Shown: positions 25,693 through 34,786, numbered from the stretch's first letter. The stretch is DNA of 64,000 nt from an uncultured Oscillospiraceae bacterium (GCA_910587255.1 CAJUKT010000042.1:1-64000); one strand, 5' to 3'. The notes: a model not told the origin generated them from the letters alone. Translations and numbers: made by a program.

Positions 25693-25763
25693 TTTAGGTT
25701 GCGGAGCCGTTGCGAGCAGCGCGGATGGACCGAAGCGAGGGGAAAAGCCCAGCCGCCGCGCAG
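25693..25763. repeat. 71-bp direct repeat, unit 1
   Basis: Matches 25828-25898 at about 68 of 71 positions (offset 135). The core GGGGAAAAGCCCAGCC recurs inverted in the 36645/36785 repeats. The 368 bp from 25589 to 25956 hold only this repeat pair; no gene was seen. Confidence 0.75.
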
Positions 25764-25827
25764 CGGAGGCGGGTTTTGCCCGAGACGGAGGGAAGCCGCG
25801 CGCTGCGAACAGGCGCAGCACGACTAA

Positions 25828-25898
25828 TTTAGATTGCGGAGCCGTTGTGAGCAGCGTGGATGGACCGAAGCGAGGGGAAAAGCCCAGCCGCCGCGCAG
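25828..25898. repeat. 71-bp direct repeat, unit 2
   Basis: Second unit of the pair described at 25693. Confidence 0.75.
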
Positions 25899-25956
25899 GA
25901 TGCTGCGCTGCCTCTTCGGTTCTGCGGCCCCGATACGGAGCAGTATCGGAATTTTG

Positions 25957-26565
25957 TCACAGTTCAAAAACCAACGCTTCCAGCCCGGCGCGGTCCAGCA
26001 CCGTCACCGTGCGGTAGCCCAGCGCCAGCAGTCCCAGGGCGGACAGCTCGCCCAGCACCCGGCTCACGGTCACTCTGGACAGGCCCACCGCCTGGCCGAT
26101 GCCCTCGTGGGTGGCGCGAAGGGGGCCGGACTCGGCTGGAGGCTGGGACAGCAGCCATCGGACTACCCGCTGGCGGGCGGGCAGGGAGGAGGATTCCACA
26201 TGGTCGCTGAGCAGCCGCACCGTCCGGGCCAGATGCTGGAGCATGGGCAGGGCCAGCTCCGGGTGGCGCTGAAAGGCGGCATCCAGCTGGGCCCGGCTGA
26301 TGGCCAGAATCCGGCAGTCCTCCAGCGCCATGGCGGAGGTCACCCGGGGACAGCCATCGAAAAAAGACGCCTCGCCCATCAGATCCCCGGCGCGGTGGAC
26401 GGCCAGCACCCGTTCCTCGCCGCCGCCGGTGCTGATGAAGCTGCGCACCGAGCCGGAGACCAGATAATAAAAGCAGTCCGGGCGTGCGCCCTGCAAATAG
26501 ATGATCTGCCCCGCCCGGCAGCGCCTGGGGCAGCGGCCCTCAGCCAGAAGGTTCCAGTCCGCCAT
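25957..26565 (-). CDS. Crp/Fnr-family transcription regulator
   Basis: A 202-aa protein with an N-terminal cyclic-nucleotide-binding-type beta-barrel (residues 10-115, including GEASFFDGCPRVTSAMA) and a C-terminal winged helix (HEGIGQAVGLSRVTVSRVLGEL). No Cys cluster for an Fe-S centre is seen at the N terminus, so FNR-type oxygen sensing is unlikely. The start at 26565 has AGGAGGC upstream. It is divergent from leuC across a 103-bp gap with a palindrome, so it may regulate itself and/or the leu genes. Confidence 0.87.
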   Translation of the reverse strand: MADWNLLAEGRCPRRCRAGQIIYLQGARPDCFYYLVSGSVRSFISTGGGEERVLAVHRAGDLMGEASFFDGCPRVTSAMALEDCRILAISRAQLDAAFQRHPELALPMLQHLARTVRLLSDHVESSSLPARQRVVRWLLSQPPAESGPLRATHEGIGQAVGLSRVTVSRVLGELSALGLLALGYRTVTVLDRAGLEALVFEL

Positions 26566-26590
26566 GGATGCGCCTCCTATTCTTCCGATA

Positions 26591-26605
26591 AACTGTATCA
26601 CAGTT
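26591..26605. promoter_or_regulatory. Candidate Crp/Fnr-type operator
   Basis: AACTG-TATCA-CAGTT is a palindrome centred between the Crp/Fnr gene and leuC. Size and symmetry suit a dimer of this regulator class, but binding is inferred. Confidence 0.4.
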
Positions 26606-26668
26606 TACATTGTTTCCCGGCGGTGTTTGGCATAATGAGTGCACAATATTTTTCTAGGAGGATTTTTT

Positions 26669-27928
26669 ATGGGCATGACCATGACCCAAAAGATTTTGGC
26701 CCGCGCCGCGGGGCTTTCCCAGGTGGAAGCGGGCCAGCTTATGGAGGGAAAGCTGGATCTGGTGCTGGGCAACGACATCACCACCCCGGTGGCCATCACA
26801 GAGTTCAAAAAGGCGGGGCTGTCCGCTGTGTTTGACCGGGACAGGATCGCCATTGTGCTGGATCACTCCACCCCATGCAAGGATATCAAGTCCGCCCAGC
26901 TGTGCGCCGCCTGCCGGGAGTTTGCGAAGGAGCACGCCATCACCCATTTTTATGACGTGGGGCAGATGGGCATTGAGCACGCCCTGCTGCCGGAAAAGGG
27001 CCTGGCCGCCCCCGGCGAGGTCATCATCGGCGCGGATTCCCACACCTGCACCTATGGGGCCCTGGGGGCGTTTTCCACCGGGGTGGGCTCCACCGACATG
27101 GCGGCGGGGATGGCTACGGGCCTGGCCTGGTTCAAGGTGCCCGCCGCCATTAAAGTGAACCTGACGGGGCGGCTGGGACCCTATGTGGGGGGCAAGGACG
27201 TGATCCTCCACCTCATCGGCATGATCGGGGTGGACGGGGCGCTGTACCAGTCCCTGGAGTTTGCGGGGGAGGGGGTGGCCTGCCTGGAGATGGACGACCG
27301 CTTCACCATCTGCAATATGGCCATTGAGGCCGGGGCCAAAAACGGCATCTTCCCGGTGGACGGCAAGACGCTGGATTACTTAGCGGGCCGGGTGGATCGG
27401 GCGTTTACCGCCTTTGAGGCCGACCCGGACGCCCGGTATGCCAGGGAAATCACCATCGACCTGTCCGCCCTGCGGCCCACGGTAGCGTTCCCCCACCTGC
27501 CCTCCAACACCAAAACCGTGGACGAGGCGGCGGGCAAGCCTATCCAGCAGGTGGTCATCGGCTCGTGCACCAACGGGCGTCTGAAGGACCTGCGGGAGGC
27601 CGCGGCGGTGCTCCGGGGGAGGAAGGTGGCCGGCGGGGTGCGGTGTATTGTGATACCCGCCACCCAGCAGATTTATCTGGACGCCATGGCGGAGGGGCTG
27701 GTGGCCGACTTCATCCAGGCGGGCGCTGTGGTGTCCACTCCCACCTGCGGGCCCTGCCTGGGCGGGCACATGGGGGTGCTGGCCGACCACGAGTGGGCCA
27801 TCTCCACCACCAACCGCAACTTCGTGGGCCGCATGGGCCCCACCAGCTCCATGATTATCCTGGCCAGCCCGGCCGTGGCGGCGGCGAGCGCCGTGACAGG
27901 GGTGGTCACTGACCCCGCCAGCCTCTGA
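26669..27928 (+). CDS. leuC: 3-isopropylmalate dehydratase large subunit
   Basis: The 419-aa aconitase-type subunit of leucine biosynthesis. It carries the 4Fe-4S cluster cysteines in VIGSCTNGR and TPTCGPCLGG, and DHSTPCKD and GADSHTCTYGALG of the substrate site. Length fits the shorter LeuC2/HacA-type enzymes of Clostridia and archaea. The ATG at 26669 is behind TAGGAGG. The partner leuD follows after a 171-bp gap with imperfect hairpins but no gene. Confidence 0.95.
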   Translation: MGMTMTQKILARAAGLSQVEAGQLMEGKLDLVLGNDITTPVAITEFKKAGLSAVFDRDRIAIVLDHSTPCKDIKSAQLCAACREFAKEHAITHFYDVGQMGIEHALLPEKGLAAPGEVIIGADSHTCTYGALGAFSTGVGSTDMAAGMATGLAWFKVPAAIKVNLTGRLGPYVGGKDVILHLIGMIGVDGALYQSLEFAGEGVACLEMDDRFTICNMAIEAGAKNGIFPVDGKTLDYLAGRVDRAFTAFEADPDARYAREITIDLSALRPTVAFPHLPSNTKTVDEAAGKPIQQVVIGSCTNGRLKDLREAAAVLRGRKVAGGVRCIVIPATQQIYLDAMAEGLVADFIQAGAVVSTPTCGPCLGGHMGVLADHEWAISTTNRNFVGRMGPTSSMIILASPAVAAASAVTGVVTDPASL

Positions 27929-28099
27929 ACAGGGTTTGGCTTCTTTTCTCGAAAGAAAAGAGCTTGGTACTGTTTTTAATGATGATAGCGCCATAAATTG
28001 CATTCATTGCAATGAAAAAGTTTTAAGCCTTTCTGTTTGCTTCTTTTCCTTTCTGAAAGGAGAAGAAGGCCCTTGACCTTAGCTGAAGGAGGATAACGA

Positions 28100-28585
28100 A
28101 TGAAAATCTACAAATATGGCGACAACGTGGATACCGATGTCATTATCCCCGCCCGGTATCTCAACGCCCCGGACGAGAAATCCCTGGCCTCCCACTGCAT
28201 GGAGGACATCGACGCCGCCTTTGCCTCCGCCGTGGAGGCGGGGGACATTGTGGTGGGGGGCTCCAATTTCGGCTGCGGCTCCAGCCGGGAGCACGCGCCC
28301 CTTGCCATCAAGGCCTGCGGGGTGAAGTGCGTCATTGCCAAGAGCTTTGCCCGCATCTTCTACCGCAACGCCATCAACATCGGCTTCCCCATCCTGGAGT
28401 GTCCCGAGGCCGTGGACGGCGTCAACCCTGGGGACCAGGTATCCGTGGACTTCCAGAGCGGCGTCATCGTCAACGAGACCACGGGCAGGACCTTCCAGGC
28501 CGTGCCCTACCCGGAGTTCGTCAACGGCATCATTGAGCACGGCGGGCTGCTGAGGTCGCTGAAGGCCAGAGGGGTGGCAAAATGA
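28100..28585 (+). CDS. leuD: 3-isopropylmalate dehydratase small subunit
   Basis: A 161-aa swivel domain that pairs with LeuC. Motifs are YGDNVDTDVIIPARYL at the start and GSNFGCGSSREHAP in the middle. The ATG follows GAAGGAGGA. The stop overlaps the next start (ATGA), so the TraX-like gene is translationally coupled to it. Confidence 0.95.
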   Translation: MKIYKYGDNVDTDVIIPARYLNAPDEKSLASHCMEDIDAAFASAVEAGDIVVGGSNFGCGSSREHAPLAIKACGVKCVIAKSFARIFYRNAINIGFPILECPEAVDGVNPGDQVSVDFQSGVIVNETTGRTFQAVPYPEFVNGIIEHGGLLRSLKARGVAK

Positions 28586-29496
28586 GCGAGGAGCAGGCGG
28601 CCTGGGCGGGGGACAGACGGGAGCGGCGGCTGCCAGGGCTGTCCACCAGCGCCATCAAGTGGATCGCCCTGTTCTTCATGACGCTGGACCATATCGCGGC
28701 CTTTGGCTTTGAGATTCCCATTGTGGGGCGGTTCTACAACCCACTGCGGCTGGTGGGCCGGATTGCCGCGCCGCTGTTCCTGTTCGCGCTGGTGCAGGGG
28801 CTGCGGCATACGTCCAACAGGCCCAGGTTCCTCCTCCGGCTGTATCTGGCGGGGGTGGGGGCGGGGCTGTTCGTGGCGGTCACCGATCTGCTGTTTGGGG
28901 AGATCGTGGGCTATATCACCCCGGGAAACATCATTTTCACCTTTTTCTATGTGGCGCTGTACTCCTGGGCCGTCGAGGGACTGATGGATGCGGCCCGGAA
29001 ACGCAATTGGCGGGGAGCGGCGTTGGCCGCCCTGTGCTGCGTGCTGCCATTTTTGACCCAGCCCCTGCGCTTGGCGCTGTGGGGGCTGCCCCGCATGGAG
29101 GACGGTTTGGCGGCGGTGTTCCTGGCGCACAACCTCATCGACAGCTTTTTGCCCACCCTTATCAGCGTGGACTATGGGTGGGGGATGATTCTCCTTGGCG
29201 TGATGCTCTACTTTGCCAAAACAAAGCGGCGGCAGTGCGGGGTGTTCGCCGCGTTCTGCCTGGTATGTATGGCCGGGGCGGCGGCGGGCGGGTTCTATTA
29301 TCCCATCCAGGACTTTTCATCGTTCACGATGACATTTTTTAACCCCTCCCAGTGCCGGATGGCGCTGGCCCTGCCCTTTATGATGCTCTACAACGGACAG
29401 CGGGGGAGGGGGCCGAAATGGTTCTTCTACCTCTATTATCCTGCCCACAGGTACGCCATCTCCGTGGTTTCGGCGGTGGTGCGGGCGCTCTCGTAA
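28582..29496 (+). CDS. TraX-family membrane protein
   Basis: A 304-aa protein with about eight membrane helices. The early motif SAIKWIALFFMTLDHIAAF and GRIAAPLFLFALVQG match the TraX family (PF05857). F-plasmid TraX N-acetylates pilin, but many chromosomal homologues have no known substrate. It is embedded between leuD and leuB with a 4-bp overlap to leuD, so it is co-expressed with leucine biosynthesis. Its role there is unknown. Confidence 0.85.
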   Translation: MSEEQAAWAGDRRERRLPGLSTSAIKWIALFFMTLDHIAAFGFEIPIVGRFYNPLRLVGRIAAPLFLFALVQGLRHTSNRPRFLLRLYLAGVGAGLFVAVTDLLFGEIVGYITPGNIIFTFFYVALYSWAVEGLMDAARKRNWRGAALAALCCVLPFLTQPLRLALWGLPRMEDGLAAVFLAHNLIDSFLPTLISVDYGWGMILLGVMLYFAKTKRRQCGVFAAFCLVCMAGAAAGGFYYPIQDFSSFTMTFFNPSQCRMALALPFMMLYNGQRGRGPKWFFYLYYPAHRYAISVVSAVVRALS

Positions 29497-29529
29497 GGCT
29501 GCAAGTCAAGATAGAAAGGTTGGGAAGCT

Positions 29530-30606
29530 ATGAATTATAAAATTGCCCTGATCCGGGGGGACGGCATCGGCCCGGAGATCGTGGGTGAAACCGTGAAGGT
29601 GATCGACAGGATTGGCGAGAGGTACGGCCACACCTTTGAATATGTGGACGTACTCATGGGGGGCTGCGCCGCCGACGCGGTGGGGCTGAGCTATCCCGAG
29701 GGCACGGCGGAGCTGTGCAGATCCTGCGGCGCGGTGCTGCTGGGGGCGGTGGGCGGCCCCAAATGGGGCAGCGATAGGCCCGCGGAGCAGAGGCCCGAGA
29801 CCGCCCTGCTGGCCATCCGCAGGGATCTTGGCCTGTATGCCAACCTGCGCCCCGCCGCCCTGCGCCCTGCGCTGGCGGACGCCTGCCCCCTGAAAAGGGA
29901 GACGGCGGAGCGGGGTATCGACCTGCTGGTGGTCCGGGAGCTCACCGGGGGCATCTATTTCGGCAAGCGGGGCAGGTATCAGACGGGGGACCGTGGGCTG
30001 GAGTGTACCGACCTGATGGCCTATTCCGAGAAGGAGATTGAGCGCATCGGCCGCCGGGCCTTTGAGATGGCCCGCCTGCGCCGGAAAAAGGTGTCCAGCG
30101 TGGACAAGGCCAACGTGCTGGAGACCTCCCGGCTGTGGCGGTCGGTGATGCACAGGCTGGCGGAGGAATATGCCGACGTGGCCTATGAGGACATGCTGGT
30201 GGACAACTGCGCCATGCAGCTGGTGCGGGACCCGGGACAGTTTGATGTGGTCGTCACCGAGAACATGTTCGGCGATATCCTGTCCGACGAGGCGTCCATG
30301 GTCACCGGCTCCATCGGCCTGCTGCCCTCCGCCTCCATGGGGGACGCCGGCCCGGCGCTGTATGAGCCCATCCACGGCTCCGCGCCCGATATTGCGGGCC
30401 AGGACAAGGCCAACCCCATCGCCACCATCCTGTCCGCCGCCATGATGTTCCGCTACTCCTTCCAGCTGTCCGCCGAGGCGGACGCCATTGAGGCCGCGGT
30501 GGATCAGGCGCTGGCGGAGGGCTGGCGCACCGCCGACATCGCCGGGCCGGGGGAAGAGGCGGTGGGCACCCAAAAAATGGGGCAGGTTATCCGGGACAAC
30601 ATCTGA
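29530..30606 (+). CDS. leuB: 3-isopropylmalate dehydrogenase
   Basis: A 358-aa NAD-dependent decarboxylating dehydrogenase of leucine biosynthesis. It shows IRGDGIGPEIV, RELTGGIYFGKRG, DNCAMQLVRDP, TENMFGDILSDEASM and the NAD loop EPIHGSAPDIAGQ. The TGA stop (30604-30606) is exactly the left target duplication of a MITE. leuA is not in the window. Confidence 0.95.
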   Translation: MNYKIALIRGDGIGPEIVGETVKVIDRIGERYGHTFEYVDVLMGGCAADAVGLSYPEGTAELCRSCGAVLLGAVGGPKWGSDRPAEQRPETALLAIRRDLGLYANLRPAALRPALADACPLKRETAERGIDLLVVRELTGGIYFGKRGRYQTGDRGLECTDLMAYSEKEIERIGRRAFEMARLRRKKVSSVDKANVLETSRLWRSVMHRLAEEYADVAYEDMLVDNCAMQLVRDPGQFDVVVTENMFGDILSDEASMVTGSIGLLPSASMGDAGPALYEPIHGSAPDIAGQDKANPIATILSAAMMFRYSFQLSAEADAIEAAVDQALAEGWRTADIAGPGEEAVGTQKMGQVIRDNI

Positions 30607-30766
30607 GAAGCTGTACCAATAGCCTCAGCACCCAGCTTTACGGCCAAAATTGCCGCCGGCTGCGGTGAACAATCTTGGAATACACAAAGGATTCCTGCGA
30701 CTTTTCGTCTTGCCAGCGGCAATTTTGGCTCGCGAATTTGAATACTTCGGCTATTCGTACAGCTTC
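30607..30766. mobile_element. MITE family A, 160 bp, copy 3 (opposite orientation)
   Basis: Begins GAAGCTGTACCAATAGCC and ends GGCTATTCGTACAGCTTC. The flanks are TGA (30604-30606, the leuB stop) and TGA (30767-30769). The interior is inverted relative to the other copies. Confidence 0.85.
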
Positions 30767-30784
30767 TGAGAAAAAGAGGATAGG

Positions 30785-30818
30785 AAAAGGACCGGCACAG
30801 GTGCGCCGGTCCTTTTTT
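30785..30818. terminator. Bidirectional terminator between leuB and the next minus-strand gene
   Basis: AAAGGACCGGC pairs with GCCGGTCCTTT, followed by six T on the plus strand. The purine-rich other side serves the convergent gene less well. Confidence 0.7.
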
Positions 30819-30841
30819 GACGCGCTTGGGGTAGGCGGGCT

Positions 30842-31708
30842 TCACAGCCGGACGAGGAAGCTGTGCAGCAGGTGGAGGGGGAAGTACCCCAGCACAAAGC
30901 TGGCGATGTTGGCGGCGAAGGCATACCCCACCCGCCTTGCCCTGGAGCGCTCCCGGAGCAGGAAGGCATAGGCCGCGGCCTCCGCACACCAGATGACCAG
31001 CTCCTGGAGGATGATGGTGAGAAAGTAGTTGAGAAAGTGCCAGCCCGCCTGGGTCAGCGCCGCCCCGGTGATCAGATGGAGCCCCGCCTGGGTGGCGGTG
31101 TTCACCGCCAGGAACACCAGCCAGCTCCGCTTTTCCCGGAAGCCGGACAGCCAGAGGATGGCGCCCTCGATGACAAGGGTGGGGATCAAGGTGGCGGCCA
31201 GCCGGGTTAGGAAGCGCAGGGGCGGGGGCGTGGCCTCCCGCACGGTGTTGGCCTGCCAGTCGTAGACGATATTGCCCACGAAATCCCGGGTGTAGGGCAG
31301 CTGCGCCGCCCGGGCCTCATCCGCCGTGGCGGCGGCGATGCGGAAGGTCTCGGGCAGGCCAATATAGGAGAAGCGCCAGGTACCGTTTTCCTGGGGGCGC
31401 ACATCTCCGAAAACGGGCGCGTTTCTTGCCAAGCCGGTGGTGTAGGCCAGCACCCAGCCCTCTCCCTCCAGGGAGCGCAGGCGGTCCAGAAGGGCCGGGT
31501 CGCACTCTGCGGTGGAATTGTAGGGACTGTCCGTGGGTTCGCCCTGGGCCAGCAGGTCCAGGTAGAGCTCCCCCTCCGGGGCGTTGACCACGGTGATGGT
31601 GACCTCCGGCTTGGGGCCTATATCCGCCCGGACGGCGGAAATGAGGCAGAGCAGGCACAGCGGCAGAACGAAAAATACGCGGGCAAAAGACATGGATTTT
31701 CGATTCAT
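30842..31708 (-). CDS. Secreted-domain membrane protein of unknown function
   Basis: A 288-aa protein with a signal peptide (MNRKSMSFARVFFVLPLCLLCLISAVRA, cleavage near 28), an extracellular domain of about 130 residues that begins DIGPKPEVTITVVN, and about five C-terminal membrane helices. The family was not recognised with confidence. The start at 31708 has AAGGAGGT upstream. It stands alone between two MITE copies. Confidence 0.7.
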   Translation of the reverse strand: MNRKSMSFARVFFVLPLCLLCLISAVRADIGPKPEVTITVVNAPEGELYLDLLAQGEPTDSPYNSTAECDPALLDRLRSLEGEGWVLAYTTGLARNAPVFGDVRPQENGTWRFSYIGLPETFRIAAATADEARAAQLPYTRDFVGNIVYDWQANTVREATPPPLRFLTRLAATLIPTLVIEGAILWLSGFREKRSWLVFLAVNTATQAGLHLITGAALTQAGWHFLNYFLTIILQELVIWCAEAAAYAFLLRERSRARRVGYAFAANIASFVLGYFPLHLLHSFLVRL

Positions 31709-31766
31709 AATAACCTCCTTTTTCAAACGGCTCCTCCTGCGGGGGTGCAAGGGTCCCCGCAGGAAT

Positions 31767-31795
31767 AGTTTACCACAATACTGTAGTGAAAACAA
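31767..31795 (-). promoter_or_regulatory. Promoter of the 31708 gene
   Basis: On the minus strand TTGTTT (31795-31790), 17 bases, TAAACT (31772-31767). A GC hairpin lies in the leader around 31737-31763. Confidence 0.55.
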
Positions 31796-31898
31796 TGGGA
31801 ATGGACGGGAGATGAACCGAAATTTCAGGCAAATTTTACAAATCCCGTGGACAAGAAAGGAGAACTGTGTTAAAATAAATTTCACTTACAGAAAATAA

Positions 31899-32058
31899 GA
31901 AGCTGTACCCATAGCCGAAGTATTCAGATTCGCGAGCCAAAATTGCCGGTGGCAAGGCGAAAAACCGCGGGAATACTTTGTGTATTTCAAGATTTTTCAA
32001 CGCAGCCAGCGGCAATTTTGGCCGTAAAGCTGGGTGTTGAGGCTATTGGTACAGCTTC
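31899..32058. mobile_element. MITE family A, 160 bp, copy 4
   Basis: Starts GAAGCTGTACCCATAGCC, ends GGCTATTGGTACAGCTTC, and has TAA on both sides (31896-31898 and 32059-32061). The gap 31709-32112 holds only this element and the promoter above. Confidence 0.85.
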
Positions 32059-32112
32059 TAAAGGCGTTTTTCACGAGAACACAGGCCGGGCAGGCTGGAA
32101 AGGTGGGCGCGG

Positions 32113-32919
32113 ATGGCTGCGCTGGAAGACAAGAAGCTGTTTTTACTGGATATGGACGGCACGATCTATCTGGACCAGACATTATTTCCCGGGGCGGAGC
32201 CCTTTTTGAACGCGGTCCGGGCGCGGGGAGGGAGGTATCTGTTTCTCACCAACAACTCGTCGAAATCTGTGGATGCCTATATTGCCAAGCTGTCGGGAAT
32301 GGGCGTGCCCGCTGCGCGGGAGGACTTCCTCACCTCGGTGGACGCGCTGATCGCCGATCTGAACAAGCGTCCTGCCTTCCGCAAGTGCTACGCTTTCGGC
32401 ACCCAAACCTTCCGCCGCCAGCTGGAGGAGGCGGGAATTTCCGTGACGGATCATTTAGAGGACGGCGTGGACTGCTTGATCGCCGCCTTTGACACCGAGC
32501 TGACCTTCCAGAAGCTGGAGGACGCCTGTATCCTGCTGAACCGGGGGGTGGAGTTTATCGCCACCAACCCGGACTGGGTGTGTCCCACCTGGTACGGCTC
32601 CGTGCCGGACTGCGGCAGCGTGTGCGAGATGCTGTTCCGGGCCACCGGGCGCAGGCCCCGGGTCATCGGCAAGCCCCAGCCCGCCATGGCTCTGCTGGCC
32701 CTGGAGCGGACGGGCTTTGACCCCCGCCAGGCGGTGATGGTGGGGGACCGGCTGTACACCGACGTGGCCAGCGGCGTCAACGCGGGCATCGACACCGCCT
32801 TTGTCCTGTCCGGCGAGGGGACGCTGGCCGACCTGGATTCGAGCGAAGTGAAGCCCACCTGGGTGTTTGACGATATTGCCGCCCTCCACCGGGCCTGGGA
32901 GGGGGCGGGGGCGCCGTGA
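32113..32919 (+). CDS. HAD-IIA family sugar/nucleotide phosphatase (NagD-like)
   Basis: A 268-aa HAD hydrolase: nucleophile motif FLLDMDGTIYLD (Asp12/Asp14 region), TNNSSKS as motif II, a C2 cap domain, KPQPAM (Lys of motif III) and VGDRLYTDVASG as motif IV. Family members act on sugar phosphates, nucleotides or p-nitrophenyl phosphate. The true substrate is unknown. The stop overlaps the next gene by four bases. Confidence 0.9.
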   Translation: MAALEDKKLFLLDMDGTIYLDQTLFPGAEPFLNAVRARGGRYLFLTNNSSKSVDAYIAKLSGMGVPAAREDFLTSVDALIADLNKRPAFRKCYAFGTQTFRRQLEEAGISVTDHLEDGVDCLIAAFDTELTFQKLEDACILLNRGVEFIATNPDWVCPTWYGSVPDCGSVCEMLFRATGRRPRVIGKPQPAMALLALERTGFDPRQAVMVGDRLYTDVASGVNAGIDTAFVLSGEGTLADLDSSEVKPTWVFDDIAALHRAWEGAGAP

Positions 32920-33410
32920 GCCTGCGGGAGGACTGGGACAGGCTGCCGCCCGGTGTGGCCGCCGGGGGCGGCATCGCCATCCGGGAGATCCGGGATGACG
33001 ATGACTTGTGGTTTGCCACAGCGGAGTGCGCCCTGGCGCCGGGACAGGAGGAGCTGGTCAATCCGGCGGGCTTTGACATCGGCAGGGCCTACCTGAACCC
33101 GGCGGACAACGTGCCCTGCGTCATCTGCCTGGAGGACGGGACCCGCATCGGGTTCATCGTATTCCGCATGTGGCTGGCCGCCGGGACGGCCTACAGCTGG
33201 GGCTACCACCTGGATCGGAACTGGCAGGGCCGGGGATACGGCGAGCGGGCGGCCCGCTTGGCTATACGGATTTTGAAGGCGATGGGCGGCGATATGCCCA
33301 TCAAGCTGTCTGCCGAGGTGGAAAACACGCGGGCCCAGCGGCTGTATGAGCGGATCGGGTTTCATAGACTGGACGAGCTGGACGGGGACGACCTGGTGTT
33401 TGCCCTTTGA
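32916..33410 (+). CDS. GNAT-family N-acetyltransferase
   Basis: A 164-aa acetyltransferase whose GTG start overlaps the HAD gene (GTGA). The acetyl-CoA motif WQGRGYGERAARLAI is at about residues 107-121 and the C-terminal VENTRAQRLYERIGFHR completes the fold. It resembles spermidine/RimJ-type GNATs; no substrate can be assigned. Confidence 0.88.
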   Translation: MSLREDWDRLPPGVAAGGGIAIREIRDDDDLWFATAECALAPGQEELVNPAGFDIGRAYLNPADNVPCVICLEDGTRIGFIVFRMWLAAGTAYSWGYHLDRNWQGRGYGERAARLAIRILKAMGGDMPIKLSAEVENTRAQRLYERIGFHRLDELDGDDLVFAL

Positions 33411-33442
33411 CGCCGCGCCGAGAGAGAAGAGGAGAGACAACT

Positions 33443-34786
33443 ATGAACGAGCTGAAGCTGAACAACAAGCGGACAATCCTGGTGGGCCTGGCCTTTTTGT
33501 CCATCTGCTCCTTCTGGCAGATGTACGACAACCTGGTCCCCCTCATCCTGAAGAATACCTTCCAGATGGACGAGTCCCTTACCGGCGCCATCATGGCGGC
33601 GGACAATATTCTGGCGCTGTTCCTGCTGCCCTTCTTCGGGGGGCTGTCCGACCGCACCAACACCAAGCTGGGCCGCCGCACCCCGTACATCCTGGCGGGC
33701 ACCGCCGGGGCGGTGGTGCTGATGAACCTGCTGCCCGTGCTGGACAACAGCTACTTCAGGCAGGCGGCCCCCTTTAAGCTGGTGAGCTTTGTCATTGTGC
33801 TGGGGCTGCTGCTCATCGCCATGGGCACCTACCGCTCCCCCGCCGTGGCCCTGATGCCCGATGTCACCCCCAAGCCCCTGCGCTCCAAGGGCAACGCCAT
33901 CATCAACCTGATGGGGGCGGTGGGCGGCGTGCTCTATCTGGGCATCAGCGTACTGCTCTACCCCAGGGAAAAGACCCAGGGGCTGGTCCATGTGGATTAT
34001 CAGCCCTTGTTTTTCATCGTATCCATGATTATGGTGGTGGCGGTGGCGGCGCTGCTGCTCACCATCCGGGAGCCCAAGCTGGCGGAGGAAAACCGGGCGC
34101 TGGAGAAAAAGCATCCGGAGTGGAACCTGGCCAAGGACGACGGCAGCGGCGGCGAGGTGCTGCCCGGCCCGGTGAAGAGGAGCCTCATCTTTCTGCTGGC
34201 CTCCATCGCCCTGTGGTATGTGGGCTATAACGGCGTGACCACATGGTTTTCCACCTATGTGTCCCAGGTGATGGGGGAGGGAATCGGCGGCACAAACACC
34301 TGCCTGATGGTGGCCACCGTGGGGGCCATTGTGTCCTATATCCCCATCGGCGTGGTGGCCTCCAAATTCGGCCGCAAGCGCACCATCCAGGCGGGGGTCA
34401 TCCTGCTGACCGCCTGCTTCGCCGCCGGTTTCCTCATGACCCGCAGCTCCCGCACCATCACCGCGCCCATGTATGTGGCCTTCGCCCTGGTGGGGCTGGC
34501 CTGGGCGGCCATCAACGTCAACTCCCTGCCCATGGTGGTGGAGATGTGCAAGGGCTCCGATGTGGGCAAGTTCACCGGCTATTATTACACCGCGTCCATG
34601 ACCGCCCAGGTCATCACCCCGGTGCTGGCGGGCACGCTGATGAAGGAGATCAGCTATCAGATCCTATTCCCCTACGCGGCCTTTTTCGTCGCCTTGAGCT
34701 TTGTCACCATGCTCTTTGTCAAGCACGGCGACAGCAGGGCCGAGGCCAAGACGGGGTTGGATGCTTTTGAGGACATGGACGACTGA
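33443..34786 (+). CDS. MFS transporter (SLC45/GPH-like)
   Basis: A 447-aa protein with about 12 membrane helices. The loop motif GGLSDRTNTKLGRRTPYI between helices 2 and 3 is typical of the glycoside-pentoside-hexuronide/SLC45 branch, suggesting a sugar-like substrate. The start at 33443 is behind GAGGAGAG. No sugar enzyme gene is directly adjacent, so the substrate remains open. Confidence 0.88.
   Translation: MNELKLNNKRTILVGLAFLSICSFWQMYDNLVPLILKNTFQMDESLTGAIMAADNILALFLLPFFGGLSDRTNTKLGRRTPYILAGTAGAVVLMNLLPVLDNSYFRQAAPFKLVSFVIVLGLLLIAMGTYRSPAVALMPDVTPKPLRSKGNAIINLMGAVGGVLYLGISVLLYPREKTQGLVHVDYQPLFFIVSMIMVVAVAALLLTIREPKLAEENRALEKKHPEWNLAKDDGSGGEVLPGPVKRSLIFLLASIALWYVGYNGVTTWFSTYVSQVMGEGIGGTNTCLMVATVGAIVSYIPIGVVASKFGRKRTIQAGVILLTACFAAGFLMTRSSRTITAPMYVAFALVGLAWAAINVNSLPMVVEMCKGSDVGKFTGYYYTASMTAQVITPVLAGTLMKEISYQILFPYAAFFVALSFVTMLFVKHGDSRAEAKTGLDAFEDMDD

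Noticed and set aside
25693..25898. Possible CRISPR array
   Set aside because: Only two 71-bp units with a 64-bp gap; no short regular repeats, spacers or cas genes.
25834..26835. Plus-strand frame of 333 codons
   Set aside because: It crosses a repeat, the antisense of the Crp/Fnr gene and the divergent promoter region.
27929..28099. Riboswitch or small gene between leuC and leuD
   Set aside because: Only imperfect hairpins (for example 28041-28071) were seen; no start with a ribosome binding site and no known leader motif.
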